From a virus, in the IMG/VR virus record IMGVR_UViG_3300005613_000271, positions 1 through 31,417 of that record: a stretch of 31,417 bases of DNA; one strand, given 5' to 3'. The notes below the pieces were generated by a model, which saw only the letters and a program-made list of their open reading frames with translations, was not told the origin of the DNA and did no database searches. The number at the start of each line of letters is the position of its first letter. Within the stretch, counting starts at the first letter, position 1. The translations under genes and the position numbers were made by a program. Of this stretch, positions 1-10,130 are shown piece after piece.

Positions 1-1700
1 TTGAGTAAGGATCCTGCTGCCCTAAGTGACTCTGCAGGGCGTGACGCAAGGGCTCCTACAAGACCGGCGGTAATACTTATACCCAGAGTTCCTGCACCTG
101 CTGCACTGGCAGCGAGAGCACCTGCTCCACCTGTAGGAAGAGAAGCAGCCATCAAAGCTAAAGTCATAGGAGAGGTCCTGACAACTTTTTGTTTCCACCA
201 CTGCTCGTCAAGCAAGTCCTTAGCAGAGAAGTCCCCAACAGTCCCTTCCTCAGTAAGCCTGCCAATCTCTTCATCGGTAAAGCCCATCTTCTTTGCCTGG
301 TCTAAAGGCATTTTTGAAAAAGCAGGATACTCATCATATTTAAGATCAGCTAAAAGGTTGAGCTTCGCTGCAGCCTCCGGTAGTCCTAGCATAAGTGCAC
401 CGCCACCAAAAGACTCGTACATATCAGCAACTCCTGATTGCCAGGCGTGAACAAACTGTTCATATCCATCAAGGTTATCCCATTCCTTTTTTGACTCCAG
501 TAACTTTGACTGTTGGTAGGCAGTCATTGCATCTTTAACAATAGCCTGATACTGATCAATATATTTTTTAGTAAACTTTAATTTACCTTCCTCACCCTCT
601 TCTTTATCTTTGTCTATCTCTATATTGTTTTTCTTAAGTAATTTGACAAATAGCTCCTCAAAATCCTTCTCGAACTTTTTTGAAGCACTACGTACCATTT
701 GACCTACCTGCTCATTAGCCCTTCGGTTAAACGAATTGGTTATAAAATCAGCTTGCTTTGCAAATTCAGCTAATTCACCATTAGCAATACTAGCGATGAT
801 TTCACCGCTTTGGACTTTTTGATCAAGTTGTTTATATAGTTCCTTGTATGCCTCATGGAAGGTGTCCAGTTCTTTCTCATAGTCCCTCTGAATAGACTCC
901 TGCACAAACTTTATATCCTGCTCAATAACCTCTCGGTTTTTCTGAGCTGCAGCATAAACAGATTTCATATCCTGCTGCATCTGCTCCATATTTGCTTCAG
1001 GGGCTTTAATGCCACGCTTATCAAGCTCATTGGTTATGAAGGGAAGTATTTCCTTTTGAGCTTTCTCCATCTTATCCTTTTGATCCAAATAGGATACAAT
1101 AGCACTGCGATCTGATCCGGATAATTCTTCATATCCACCTTCATCCAATATTTTATTTATAGCCTTTGCCTTATTGCTCTTTTCCTTAAGTTGAGCATCG
1201 ATCTCACGAATTTCATCTCTGACCTCATACTTAAGCATACCTTTTGCATCAAAAGAATATATATCTGGCTTTTCTCTATTTGCAGGATCGGAAAGTATTT
1301 CTTTTCTGCGGTTGGTTAATGTTTGGATTTCTTCATAACTCAGGAGATCACCGGCCTGTTTCATCTTCTCATATTCTGGTGTGATCTTCTTTGCTATACT
1401 CTGAAGCTTCTTTATGTCAGCCTCCTTTTGGGCCCATTCCTTTCTTGCCTCAAGGACGTATTCTGGAACCTGCCCATCAGGTGTATTGCCCCATCCCATG
1501 ACCTGCCTTACGAAATCAGGCGATACCGTAGTAGGACCTGTCCCGGTAAGACCTGTTGCACCTGTATTTCCGACATAACCAGGATCGGTTTTTTTTGACG
1601 GTGGTGCTGGTAATGTATAACCGCTTACAGCCTCCTTTTTTTTCGGCGGTGGACCGGGTAAGGTATACTGACTTACTGCTTTTGAATTACTGTCTGGCAT
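1..1700 (-). CDS. Large ejection/cargo-type virion protein, 3' part missing
   Basis: An uninterrupted reading frame runs leftward from an ATG at 1700 to the window edge, giving 566 codons with no stop. It overlaps the end of the preceding gene by 14 bases. The N-terminus carries a tandem repeat, VSxYTLPxPPxKK, at residues 9-22 and 25-37, then a Thr-Gly collagen-like stretch at about 45-56. Residues about 60-480 are charged, helical and coiled-coil-like (many Lys, Glu, Gln). A Gly/Ala-rich hydrophobic segment at about 515-555 could span or insert into a membrane. Helical bodies with late membrane segments are typical of podovirus proteins ejected with the DNA, and the gene follows two other cargo-like genes downstream of the tail block. 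In crAss-like phages this position holds cargo proteins and the giant virion RNA polymerase. No polymerase motif is visible in the part present. The function is inferred. Confidence 0.8.
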   Translation of the reverse strand, partial: MPDSNSKAVSQYTLPGPPPKKKEAVSGYTLPAPPSKKTDPGYVGNTGATGLTGTGPTTVSPDFVRQVMGWGNTPDGQVPEYVLEARKEWAQKEADIKKLQSIAKKITPEYEKMKQAGDLLSYEEIQTLTNRRKEILSDPANREKPDIYSFDAKGMLKYEVRDEIREIDAQLKEKSNKAKAINKILDEGGYEELSGSDRSAIVSYLDQKDKMEKAQKEILPFITNELDKRGIKAPEANMEQMQQDMKSVYAAAQKNREVIEQDIKFVQESIQRDYEKELDTFHEAYKELYKQLDQKVQSGEIIASIANGELAEFAKQADFITNSFNRRANEQVGQMVRSASKKFEKDFEELFVKLLKKNNIEIDKDKEEGEEGKLKFTKKYIDQYQAIVKDAMTAYQQSKLLESKKEWDNLDGYEQFVHAWQSGVADMYESFGGGALMLGLPEAAAKLNLLADLKYDEYPAFSKMPLDQAKKMGFTDEEIGRLTEEGTVGDFSAKDLLDEQWWKQKVVRTSPMTLALMAASLPTGGAGALAASAAGAGTLGISITAGLVGALASRPAESLRAAGSLL

Positions 1701-3345
1701 TGGCTTTAATTATTTCTTCTACAGCTTCATCCTGGGTATATCCTGCATCCAGCCATTGTTGAATATGCTGATCGTATATTTCTTTAGTCAGCTCAGGATT
1801 GGCTTGCTTTGCTTTTTCAAATCCTGATTCCTGACCAGGATTTGGAACAAATGGCTGTTTAGACTCATCATATGAAAAAGAGCTTTTTGCTTTATTAGCT
1901 CCTGATTGACCAAGAACTGCTTTATTGTATAAACGAGCATTTGCCTGCACCAAGGGATAGCTTGCATCAAAAAATATTTTATTTTTATGGGCTATTATCG
2001 ATTTTGCCCCAGTGGATGATTTCGGTCCAAGCTTGAACATCTCATCATAAGCACCTGCGTCTTTTAAGGCATTAAGAACCTCTGGTGTAAAAGACTCATT
2101 AATCATTTGCTTTATACTTTGTTCTTCTGTATAACTACTTTCACCCAATGCACCACCTACATTAAAGGTAGTACTTACACCAAAGTCTACCATCTGTATA
2201 TTCATATCCTGATCAGTCTGATTTCCATAACGGACACCATAGCCCCTGTCAAGATGCAAGCCAAGGTTATTCGGTACATTCATTTTTATATGTCCGGTTT
2301 TCATTATTTTCTCAGCATTAAGATTGTCACCTATGGCTTCTAGTTCTGCCGCTACCTTTTCTTTAAACTTGGGTGGTATTTTTACAAATATATGATCAGC
2401 ATTAAACATCATATTTTCTGTATGGGGCACCAGGTAGGATACATATGTGTTTGGTGCTGTAGACGTACCACGTTTCTTCCCAAGAAAGACATCATTGTAA
2501 AATGGATCGAATTCAGGCTGGCCACTTCCACTGCCATCACCGTCACTTTTCTTTCCAGTATATTTATCATCTGGTGAATAGTTTTTTCCTAAGTGTTTAA
2601 TCATTTCTATTGGACTGTCAAACTGCTGACCCAATGTTGAATTACCGTATAACCTATCCCATTCTTCTTCGTTACTTTCATATACAATATAAGCTGCTTC
2701 CTTGAAACTACTTTCAGGAACTTTCTGTACAAAATCATAACCAAATGCTGCACCTGACATTGTAAGAGACCTTCTTAATCCACTAAAACCATTATCTATT
2801 GCCTTGATGTAATCAAACTTTTGTCCCTCACTAAAATACGGCAATGGCACAGATCCGTCAGGGCCCTGTTCGCGATAAGCTTTTGCTTTTAGTGCCCAGT
2901 CCTGGTACTGCGTATCTGTGATCTTTCCTGTATTCCAGGCCTCCACAGCTGCGTCGTGCTGTTCCTGAAATGCCTTACTATCTCTGAGTATCTGGTTCTC
3001 ACCAACATTTTTGGCAAGCTTGTTAAACTCCATAAGCTCAAATGGGTTATACCTAAAATTGGGATGCTGTACCATAAAGCTATGTATCTTCGGAAGTACA
3101 TCGCTGCGAAGATATTCATTATATCTTGACTCATTGTATGGGTCAAAAGTACTCCCTCGTTTTGTTGCCTTAGCTACATATTCCGCATCCTCTTTTGCTG
3201 CCTGGGCCTTGCGCATGTCAATTTGCTCTTGTCTCTGCTTGAGGTACTCTTGACGCTGGCGAAGCCTCTCCATCCGGGTAAGCTCTTGTCCCCAGTTGTG
3301 CCTGTATGCCAGACCAGACGCTAGTCCAAATTTAGTAAATGCCAT
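1687..3345 (-). CDS. Putative internal virion (cargo) protein, 552 aa
   Basis: I do not recognise a named family. The first ~60 residues are very rich in Arg, Gln, Glu and Lys (an MERLRQRQEYLKQRQ-type stretch) and should form a basic coiled coil. The middle has many Tyr, Asn and Phe residues, and a Ser/Gly/Asp linker lies at about residues 265-275. There is no signal peptide or convincing membrane segment. It starts 11 bases after the preceding gene and overlaps the next by 14, so all three cargo-type genes appear co-transcribed and translationally linked. The context, between the large tail protein and the partial ejection protein, suggests a protein packaged in the tail or head and delivered with the genome. 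The gene call is firm and the role is inferred from position. Confidence 0.8.
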   Translation of the reverse strand: MAFTKFGLASGLAYRHNWGQELTRMERLRQRQEYLKQRQEQIDMRKAQAAKEDAEYVAKATKRGSTFDPYNESRYNEYLRSDVLPKIHSFMVQHPNFRYNPFELMEFNKLAKNVGENQILRDSKAFQEQHDAAVEAWNTGKITDTQYQDWALKAKAYREQGPDGSVPLPYFSEGQKFDYIKAIDNGFSGLRRSLTMSGAAFGYDFVQKVPESSFKEAAYIVYESNEEEWDRLYGNSTLGQQFDSPIEMIKHLGKNYSPDDKYTGKKSDGDGSGSGQPEFDPFYNDVFLGKKRGTSTAPNTYVSYLVPHTENMMFNADHIFVKIPPKFKEKVAAELEAIGDNLNAEKIMKTGHIKMNVPNNLGLHLDRGYGVRYGNQTDQDMNIQMVDFGVSTTFNVGGALGESSYTEEQSIKQMINESFTPEVLNALKDAGAYDEMFKLGPKSSTGAKSIIAHKNKIFFDASYPLVQANARLYNKAVLGQSGANKAKSSFSYDESKQPFVPNPGQESGFEKAKQANPELTKEIYDQHIQQWLDAGYTQDEAVEEIIKANARQ

Positions 3346-3356
3346 TGTTCAATTGT

Positions 3357-4106
3357 TTATAATAAGTGTCGATCTCTTCTCATCTGATCATACATAGCAT
3401 CCTTGGAATTATAAATCCGATGTATCAAATCTTTAAACTCACCAGGATCTGAACCAAATTGCATTGAGCCCGCACCTGTCAGAGCTCCAAAAATCTTGTT
3501 TGTATCCTTGGTAGTCTTATCCTCTCCATCGCTGTACATGTCAGATAATGTGTCCAGGTAGTCACTATATGTAATAGCACCCATTGCATTGCCGATTCCT
3601 GCATTCAAAAGATCTGCATAGGCTGCTGATTCCTTTTCATAAAACGCTTGCTCTGCCATCGTCTTATTAAAGTTCAGCACATCGACCTCCCTTTGAGCAT
3701 TGCCAAGTGTAGTGCCTTTCTCATCTGCATAACGCCGTAGCTCTTCCTGCTCCCTCCGGAATGCAAGAGCCGCCTGAATTGCACTTTCATCACTTTGTTT
3801 TGCAGCTCTTGCCGCACCGAATATGCCGGCCGAAGGATTTGTCCTTGATGCTTCTTGGATGACGTCTTTGGTGTTTGCCCTGGTCTGTGCAAGATTTGCA
3901 CCTACCAGCGCCTTTTCTTTTTGGGATACACCTCTAGCTGCCCGACCTTTTGCCTGTGCGTATGTTTCGCTGAGTTGAGGTGGGACCTTAAAGTCCTCAG
4001 CTTCTTCTATTGGTGCCTTACCCTGAGTTCCTAGGCCAATTAGACCCATTCCTTCCTGCAAAACACTTATGCCAATGCCTATTCCTGCTAATGCTCCTAT
4101 TGCCAT
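3357..4106 (-). CDS. Putative small ejection/cargo protein with hydrophobic N-terminus, 249 aa
   Basis: The N-terminus (about residues 1-28) is a Gly/Ile/Leu-rich hydrophobic segment without a basic head, followed by an Ala/Gln/Arg-rich helical body (about 45-165) and an Asp/Gly-rich C-terminal part. Short ejection proteins of this composition (hydrophobic start, Ala-rich helices) are common next to podovirus tail genes, for example P22 gp7-like proteins, but I see no specific motif proving homology. The gene starts 2 bases after the 1,342-residue tail gene stops and is followed 11 bases later by the 552-residue cargo-type gene. It is likely a virion protein, and its function is unproven. Confidence 0.78.
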   Translation of the reverse strand: MAIGALAGIGIGISVLQEGMGLIGLGTQGKAPIEEAEDFKVPPQLSETYAQAKGRAARGVSQKEKALVGANLAQTRANTKDVIQEASRTNPSAGIFGAARAAKQSDESAIQAALAFRREQEELRRYADEKGTTLGNAQREVDVLNFNKTMAEQAFYEKESAAYADLLNAGIGNAMGAITYSDYLDTLSDMYSDGEDKTTKDTNKIFGALTGAGSMQFGSDPGEFKDLIHRIYNSKDAMYDQMRRDRHLL

Positions 4107-4108
4107 GA

Positions 4109-7100
4109 TTAAAACATTTTAGTGTAATAAGTTAATAATTCATAAAGCCTTACCTTCCCCTCTTCTGTGGAGCCAGAAAGCTTTATTCTCAACATCAAAT
4201 CTTCTATCCTACTACCATCTGTATCTTCTGGTATCCCGAACCACCATTCACCATTCCTGTATAAATAATGAGTATCATTTACAGCCTCTGATATTATCTT
4301 GTCAAAAGATCCGGTATTTATGTTATACAAAGCACTATACTGTACATTGGTAAAGAAATTATTTACTCCCCTGGCAATGCATTTGTAAAACTTCTTTGAT
4401 ATATCCAGCTCTCCACGAATTATCATATCTACATAATATTCAACATCCTCACCAAAAAGTTGCGTCCTGGATTTGTCATCTGCATATATATTTAATCCTT
4501 CATAGCTCCAATAACGCATCAATGCATTACCCAGCACTGCGTAAAATTCAGGATAATAGGAATACTTACCGTGATACAACATACGAGTAGTATCTATGCC
4601 TATACAATAGTTGCCCTCTCTTGTACTCCTAAAAGTAAAGTAAGTGATTTCGGTTACCGGATCATAGCCGGTTGCAATACCAAGGCCATTATGGACAGCA
4701 TCTGCAGTACCATAGATATAGCTAAGGTTATTGACAAATATATTTAGCCCGAGTTTTTCTGTAAGGTCTTGCAGAGATCCACCAGGATTAAAGTACATAA
4801 ACTTTCTTTTACTGAAATCTATCCATACGAAACCAGATGGAGTTAAACTAAGTCCCGTCCTGTGCTGCAAACCATAGTAATCAGATGCCTCATCATATTT
4901 ATCCAATGTACTTCCCATACCCAACTGGACCGGCTGTCCAAGCTCAAGAGACTGCAAGGCTCTTTCTTCAACGGGTATATAACCAAATGCTGTATCCTGC
5001 CAAAAGAACAATCTCCCTGTCTTCTTGGCAATTCTTACTAATCTGTTCCCAAGTCCGACGATGTCCAGATAATCAAGTGCCCTGTAGGTTCTGAAAGAAT
5101 CCTGAGACTCTCCGGGAACTTTTTTGGGACTATACCTGACCCTGTTTCGATATACTGTTTCATTAAGAAAGCCGACAGGAACACCAATGTTCTTTTTAAG
5201 CGACTCAGGATTTGAATACGCCGTATTAACAACCTGGCTCGGTATTAACTCCGGATCCGGACCATCAATACCATCCAACCTGCTCCATGATACTCCGTTA
5301 TTATAATGCCTCAAAGAGCTGGTGCTCTTGGGCCAGTTTAATGCTACGTTCTTTCCTATCCTGGTATCAGTGTTAAGCGTACTCTGTATTGGTATTAAAG
5401 CTGTGTATGAATAATTATTGTAACCCGTAACGCCTGATGATGTAACAAGATTCTTTTGATCCTGTTGTATGCGAAGCCAGTTGAACACATTGATGTAACA
5501 GTCACCACCAAATACCTGAATGTCTTTTGCTATATATTTTCCGCCAATAGCTATGGCTGCCTTAAAATCATCTGTTACCTGCTGGTAATGTCCAGTAAAT
5601 ACATATTCAGTGTTGGCTAAACCGTAATCAGACTGTCCATTATATAATGTTGTTTTAGCTCTAAATTGTTGGGCAATATAAAACTTTTCATGAGCAAATT
5701 CAGTTTCCGGACCATAATTGTAAGTACCATATGGCCAATCCTGATCTAGTGCAATAATCATTCCTTTTGAGCCAATGTCCCATCTACGAGGATCGGCAGA
5801 GGAATTATATTCTGCTTTGTTTATAACAGTACGATTAGCTGAGGTTCTGCTTATGATCTCACTTTGTTCTCCTGGAGCCATTGGTAAATAGGATACAACA
5901 CCAGGCTCATAAATAGGGCTTAATATACCATTATTGTAATACTTTGCCGCAGCATTATGTGAACTACTTATTTCAAGGCTTCTGCTGCTCGGACCGCCAT
6001 GCTTGACAGTATTTACCCTTACAACCTGAAGCTTATCATTAATGCCCCATGAAGGTGTTTCGTCATTGACAACGTGTTCTGGATTGGTGTACCACAGAAA
6101 ATCCCAATTAGGCACAATGGCACCGTTAAGTCCACCTGCATTTGTAGCCTGATAAATTTGAGGATGTGAAGGCCTTCTTATATGTCTTATAGTACCTTCT
6201 GATGCATTGTCGAACACAGCAAATTCAACAACACCCTCTCCTATCAGTTGCTTATCCCTGGGAGCACGTACTATACAAAAACCTGATATCTGGTCAATAA
6301 TATCTGTAAGGTCTACAGATATTAATGGATACAATACATTAGCATAAAGATATGTTTCGTATCCCTCTGGATTAATGGAAGTGTAGTCGTATAGTGACGT
6401 AATATTATTATGAATCACTCCACCTACTGTTCCATTTGGTTGCAGGCAAGGTAAAAAGTTGCCATTTCTTTTCTCAAAAGAATGATCTCCTATCCACCTC
6501 ACGTACATTGGCTTACCAGTTTTACTTATAGGTAAAATACCAAATCTATAGGTTTCCCTCTCCCAGTAACCGGCCATAATATTTTGCATCACACCCTTGG
6601 TACCAATCACGTCTGGTACATCATGTGTCTCATATACATTTTCACCACTGCGATAATCATGATATTTGGATATCCTCATTACAGGAGTAACTGTATTGCC
6701 GGCACCACCGGTCCATCCAGGATAAGGATAAAGACCTAGAATATAAGGCCTTGTTGCAGGAGTAGAAGATAATGAGCTGCCGTCATAATTAGGATAACCA
6801 TATACATCAGAACCCTCAACCTTATACCAGCAAAAAGGCATTATAGTGCCATTGACGACACCATCAGGTCCCTGTGCATACAAACCCATCATAGCTCTGT
6901 CATCATCAGCATATGGAAGATTTTGTACATCCAGAGGTACAGGCTGAACTGCAGTTTCTATTGTACAGCCCCCTAGCTGCTGCTCAGTACCTATTTGCCC
7001 TTCCTCTGTAATATCAACAAGTGTATTATATCCACGAATATCAATCATGTCACTACACTTACTGATCGTTACAGTAGTGGCAGCATATTCATCAAAACTT

Positions 7101-8137
7101 ATCTCCCGACCGGAGTATTGGTCAACATTTATTGTTACTGTTTCGCTTATAATCTGAGTCTTGGCTACAATTCTGCCAGTATCGATAGTATCCAGTGAAA
7201 GGCCCCTAAAAGCTAAAAGCTCAACATATTTAAACTTTGTATCAAGACCAGATATCTGGATTTGCAATCCATATTCTGACTGAGTTTCTATGTCTTCTAT
7301 AATATGCCTCTGCCAGTTTGTAACAAGAACCTCACGACTTGTTCCGGTTTGTTGATCTACAGGCTTAAATATGCTGAACATATATGAAGGGGGACTCCAT
7401 GCAGTATAGTATCCATCATTAGTTATCATCCTGAATGCAAAGTAATATCCAGAAAACGGAAGAGTTCCAGTAATTCGTCCCCTACATAAAATGTTTCCAA
7501 AAGAAACATTAGGGTCAAAATTAAGGTTATCAGGAATACGGTACAGAATAATATTAGTACCGATACCGCCGCTGACAAAGTCCGAAGCACGGTCTTCAGT
7601 ATAAAAAGCCTCATATAGCCCGTAATTGGTTCCGGTACCTGTATCAGTAACATAATTTCCAATTACATAATACCAGGTGTAGTTTTGTGGTTGATATATA
7701 TAATTTGTTGTATCTGCGACATTCATGGACCTTGGGGGATTTATACCGTCTGTCCAGTATATCCTTTTGATCGATGTAGTTTCCTCAAGATAAAAACCAG
7801 TAATAGATCCTGATAAGCTAAATCCCAGATCTTCCTGTAATAGTATTCTTGTTGTGCCGGTATTTGATATAGCGATTATCTGTCCTTCACCGTCATCGTC
7901 TTCATGTGCCGTAAACAAGTACAATATATTATTGCCTTCAATGGCCCCTATGGGAACATATCCTGTAGTAAGAGTAAAGTATACATAGTTACCACTAACG
8001 CATTCCCAGGCGTAGTTGCCTTCAGTAATACTTATAATCCTGCCATTCAATGAATCTCTTAAGGATCCCTGTGGCTGGAAAGCAGGTTCGTAACCTTCAT
8101 GTACACCTTTTTCAAATGTATTCCTTACTATAGTCAT
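4109..8137 (-). CDS. Giant tail protein, muzzle/tail-tip-like, 1,342 aa
   Basis: This is the largest complete gene in the window. The protein is rich in Tyr, Asn, Gly, Thr and Ile, with evenly spread beta-type patterns and no membrane segment, as expected of a large beta-rich tail structural protein. In crAss-like phages the gene after the last small ring protein encodes a muzzle protein of comparable size that closes the short tail, and the preceding and following genes here fit that order. Its start overlaps the preceding stop by one base (TAATG), which suggests coupled translation. It could alternatively be called a tail-stabilisation or tubular protein. I see no enzymatic motif. The structural role is inferred from size, composition and synteny, while the reading frame itself is beyond doubt. 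Confidence 0.85.
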   Translation of the reverse strand: MTIVRNTFEKGVHEGYEPAFQPQGSLRDSLNGRIISITEGNYAWECVSGNYVYFTLTTGYVPIGAIEGNNILYLFTAHEDDDGEGQIIAISNTGTTRILLQEDLGFSLSGSITGFYLEETTSIKRIYWTDGINPPRSMNVADTTNYIYQPQNYTWYYVIGNYVTDTGTGTNYGLYEAFYTEDRASDFVSGGIGTNIILYRIPDNLNFDPNVSFGNILCRGRITGTLPFSGYYFAFRMITNDGYYTAWSPPSYMFSIFKPVDQQTGTSREVLVTNWQRHIIEDIETQSEYGLQIQISGLDTKFKYVELLAFRGLSLDTIDTGRIVAKTQIISETVTINVDQYSGREISFDEYAATTVTISKCSDMIDIRGYNTLVDITEEGQIGTEQQLGGCTIETAVQPVPLDVQNLPYADDDRAMMGLYAQGPDGVVNGTIMPFCWYKVEGSDVYGYPNYDGSSLSSTPATRPYILGLYPYPGWTGGAGNTVTPVMRISKYHDYRSGENVYETHDVPDVIGTKGVMQNIMAGYWERETYRFGILPISKTGKPMYVRWIGDHSFEKRNGNFLPCLQPNGTVGGVIHNNITSLYDYTSINPEGYETYLYANVLYPLISVDLTDIIDQISGFCIVRAPRDKQLIGEGVVEFAVFDNASEGTIRHIRRPSHPQIYQATNAGGLNGAIVPNWDFLWYTNPEHVVNDETPSWGINDKLQVVRVNTVKHGGPSSRSLEISSSHNAAAKYYNNGILSPIYEPGVVSYLPMAPGEQSEIISRTSANRTVINKAEYNSSADPRRWDIGSKGMIIALDQDWPYGTYNYGPETEFAHEKFYIAQQFRAKTTLYNGQSDYGLANTEYVFTGHYQQVTDDFKAAIAIGGKYIAKDIQVFGGDCYINVFNWLRIQQDQKNLVTSSGVTGYNNYSYTALIPIQSTLNTDTRIGKNVALNWPKSTSSLRHYNNGVSWSRLDGIDGPDPELIPSQVVNTAYSNPESLKKNIGVPVGFLNETVYRNRVRYSPKKVPGESQDSFRTYRALDYLDIVGLGNRLVRIAKKTGRLFFWQDTAFGYIPVEERALQSLELGQPVQLGMGSTLDKYDEASDYYGLQHRTGLSLTPSGFVWIDFSKRKFMYFNPGGSLQDLTEKLGLNIFVNNLSYIYGTADAVHNGLGIATGYDPVTEITYFTFRSTREGNYCIGIDTTRMLYHGKYSYYPEFYAVLGNALMRYWSYEGLNIYADDKSRTQLFGEDVEYYVDMIIRGELDISKKFYKCIARGVNNFFTNVQYSALYNINTGSFDKIISEAVNDTHYLYRNGEWWFGIPEDTDGSRIEDLMLRIKLSGSTEEGKVRLYELLTYYTKMF

Positions 8138-8871
8138 TATAACGGTACTAAATTAAGATATCCTCTTCCTGTTAATGGATGATAGATCATTTGACTTATT
8201 GCTTCCTTATCCATCTCCGAAGTGTGCTGTCCTTTACTTTTCGCTATTTTTCTTTCTCTCTCAAATCTCATTCCCAGTCCATCAATAAAGTCAATATCTA
8301 TTCTTTGCATCTTCCCCTTTCTATACCTGGTCCATTGCTCCTTCTCCGCTAATTTCATCTTCAGATATGCCACTACCATATCTGTATGTTCCTGGAGCAT
8401 CAGCGGAAGACCATCAGCATCTGTAGGATGAACCAAAAGGTCGAGTGTTACCTCATCGCCATTCACATCACAATCAATAACTATTTTATTGTTACGTATA
8501 CTCCATGGATACGGCGTCTGATAACAAGTCCCACCCTCTAAATTGTCCCACCTGAATATAGTATCAACACCATCGTATTGTATAGTCGTTTCCCTATAGT
8601 ACTTGCAGTCATTAAGTATTGGACAATCGGTCCCTTGGTCTCCATATATTAATGCATTGACATGAACCGCATAGGTAGGCAATTCAACAATGCAGTCTGT
8701 AACAGTTCTTACAAAAGCCTTTCTTTCATAATTAGCCAGGCTATTTAGTCTACCAATAGCATTAACAGCCCAACGGACCATGATGAATTTCATAGGTGCA
8801 TGCTCTTCAGATGTGTCCTCCATCACATACTGAATGGGAACTTCTATAGGTATAAACTTTCCGATACTCAT
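8137..8871 (-). CDS. Putative tail ring/adaptor protein, 244 aa
   Basis: This mixed alpha/beta soluble protein has several Cys residues in its middle third (a CPILNDCKYY-type segment around residue 83 and another Cys near 115) and a Lys/Arg-rich C-terminal third. No signal peptide or membrane segment is seen. It lies immediately upstream of the giant tail gene and one base after the 142-residue basic protein. The crAss-like gene just upstream of the muzzle gene encodes a dodecameric ring protein that joins portal and tail, and the order here matches. The gene call is secure, and the product is assigned by synteny only. Confidence 0.75.
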   Translation of the reverse strand: MSIGKFIPIEVPIQYVMEDTSEEHAPMKFIMVRWAVNAIGRLNSLANYERKAFVRTVTDCIVELPTYAVHVNALIYGDQGTDCPILNDCKYYRETTIQYDGVDTIFRWDNLEGGTCYQTPYPWSIRNNKIVIDCDVNGDEVTLDLLVHPTDADGLPLMLQEHTDMVVAYLKMKLAEKEQWTRYRKGKMQRIDIDFIDGLGMRFERERKIAKSKGQHTSEMDKEAISQMIYHPLTGRGYLNLVPL

Positions 8872-8872
8872 T

Positions 8873-9301
8873 TTAACCAGGGTTTAGGTTTAGTTCATAG
8901 TTGTTGATCATTACTCTTAACCTGCTGCGAATGCTTTTCGCTGCCCTGAACCGCATTTTGTACTTTGTAAAAAATTTCCCATCAATAACTATTTTATACA
9001 CAATCCCGGGCGTTCTTGTGTTTTGAACATATTCTGTTTTTACATACGGTTTTAGGTATCCAGGCACTTTTCTGCTTTTTGTTTGCAGCCTTTCATCAAT
9101 ATATAACTTACCGAACCTTACAGGTAACGTCCACTTGTGTCCATTTAAAACAGCATTCCACATAAACATAAAGTATAATGATAAAAACCTTCTTGCAAGT
9201 TTTATATCATACTGATTTTTTATAGGATACTTTTTGAAATGATGCCGATTATCTGCAACATTATTCCATATATCCGTCCGGGTAATGTTATTATCCGACA
9301 T
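8873..9301 (-). CDS. Small basic IHF-like ring/tail protein, 142 aa
   Basis: A strongly basic protein (many Arg, Lys, Tyr) with an aromatic helical centre and a C-terminal half reading like a beta-arm plus helix (FFTKYKMRFRAAKSIRSRL). CrAss-like phages carry one or more small basic proteins in the same tail block that were first described as IHF-like and later assigned to tail rings, and this gene fits in size, charge and position. The start at 9301 is the first ATG. Extending upstream would need a TTG codon inside the previous gene. It overlaps the preceding gene by 11 bases. Homology is suggested, not proven. Confidence 0.7.
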   Translation of the reverse strand: MSDNNITRTDIWNNVADNRHHFKKYPIKNQYDIKLARRFLSLYFMFMWNAVLNGHKWTLPVRFGKLYIDERLQTKSRKVPGYLKPYVKTEYVQNTRTPGIVYKIVIDGKFFTKYKMRFRAAKSIRSRLRVMINNYELNLNPG

Positions 9302-10130
9302 TTTTTGCAATTACTTTTAATTGATCCATAGCATCGTTAAACGTATCAAATATCTGTTGACGTTCAATCTGATAATCCCTTGTTAATATTTGTATGACGA
9401 TCTCCTGGGCCATTTCTCTGGATATAGGATAGTCATCAGACATTGACACTGCAGAATATTGTGTTGTAAGCTTAACTTTACCGTCACCGCTATACGTACC
9501 ATTTGCATCTGTAGTAAAGGTATCTCCTTTTACATATATGTTTTGTGTGGAAGCAATGTTTTCCCTTACACTTCCAGATAGAACAGTATACTGATTATTC
9601 GATGTAAGTGCTGCAAGGTTTCCATATTCTGTTTTAAATTTATATCCATCCCTGGGATCACTCAATGCTGCACTTACAGCCACTTTCTTAATGGTTGGAT
9701 ATATATTTATTGCATCATCTTCCCTAAAATAAAGGTGCCAGATTTTTAATCTATAATCTTTGTTTTTTATGACTTCGAGAAGATAGGGTAACGACACCTC
9801 TGTTAGTATTTTAAGCCTGGAAACCTCTGAGACTTGTACCGTCATTGCGTCCGGTATTGACATAAGCTTAGGCAATGACACCTTCGAGAACCTTACTGAA
9901 CCATATCCTATTGCCGGATGATCAGAACTAAGAACATCCGTGGTATCCAGCACACCCAGCCTTTGAAATAATGCAGGATCAAGTACCTTGTACTGTTGAT
10001 AGTAAGCATTGGCAAGAATTTCTCTGTAGTTGTTGATCTTGTGAACAAGAAAAACGTCACTTACGGACGTGTCATCAGTAACCTGACGAAGCAGCGTCTT
10101 TATGTCATATACAATATCTTTCAGTGTCAT
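9291..10130 (-). CDS. Putative portal-proximal ring/adaptor protein, 279 aa
   Basis: The N-terminal ~60 residues are helical (TLKDIVYDIKTLLRQ, then VFLVHKINNYREILANAYYQQ), the middle is beta-rich, and the C-terminus returns to long helices ending near the stop. Helix-beta-helix architecture of this length is typical of adaptor proteins that dock on a dodecameric portal. A similar layout appears in the 286-residue product at 13,205-14,065, so the two may be distant paralogues within the connector. The start overlaps the amidase stop by four bases (ATGA). No enzymatic motif is visible. The role is inferred from architecture and from position between lysis and tail genes. Confidence 0.72.
   Translation of the reverse strand: MTLKDIVYDIKTLLRQVTDDTSVSDVFLVHKINNYREILANAYYQQYKVLDPALFQRLGVLDTTDVLSSDHPAIGYGSVRFSKVSLPKLMSIPDAMTVQVSEVSRLKILTEVSLPYLLEVIKNKDYRLKIWHLYFREDDAINIYPTIKKVAVSAALSDPRDGYKFKTEYGNLAALTSNNQYTVLSGSVRENIASTQNIYVKGDTFTTDANGTYSGDGKVKLTTQYSAVSMSDDYPISREMAQEIVIQILTRDYQIERQQIFDTFNDAMDQLKVIAKNVG

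Noticed and set aside
1-450. Open frame on the + strand at the left edge, with no start codon context
   Set aside because: The opposite strand holds a continuous 566-codon frame that overlaps the preceding gene in operon fashion and has typical virion protein composition. The + frame is its shadow.
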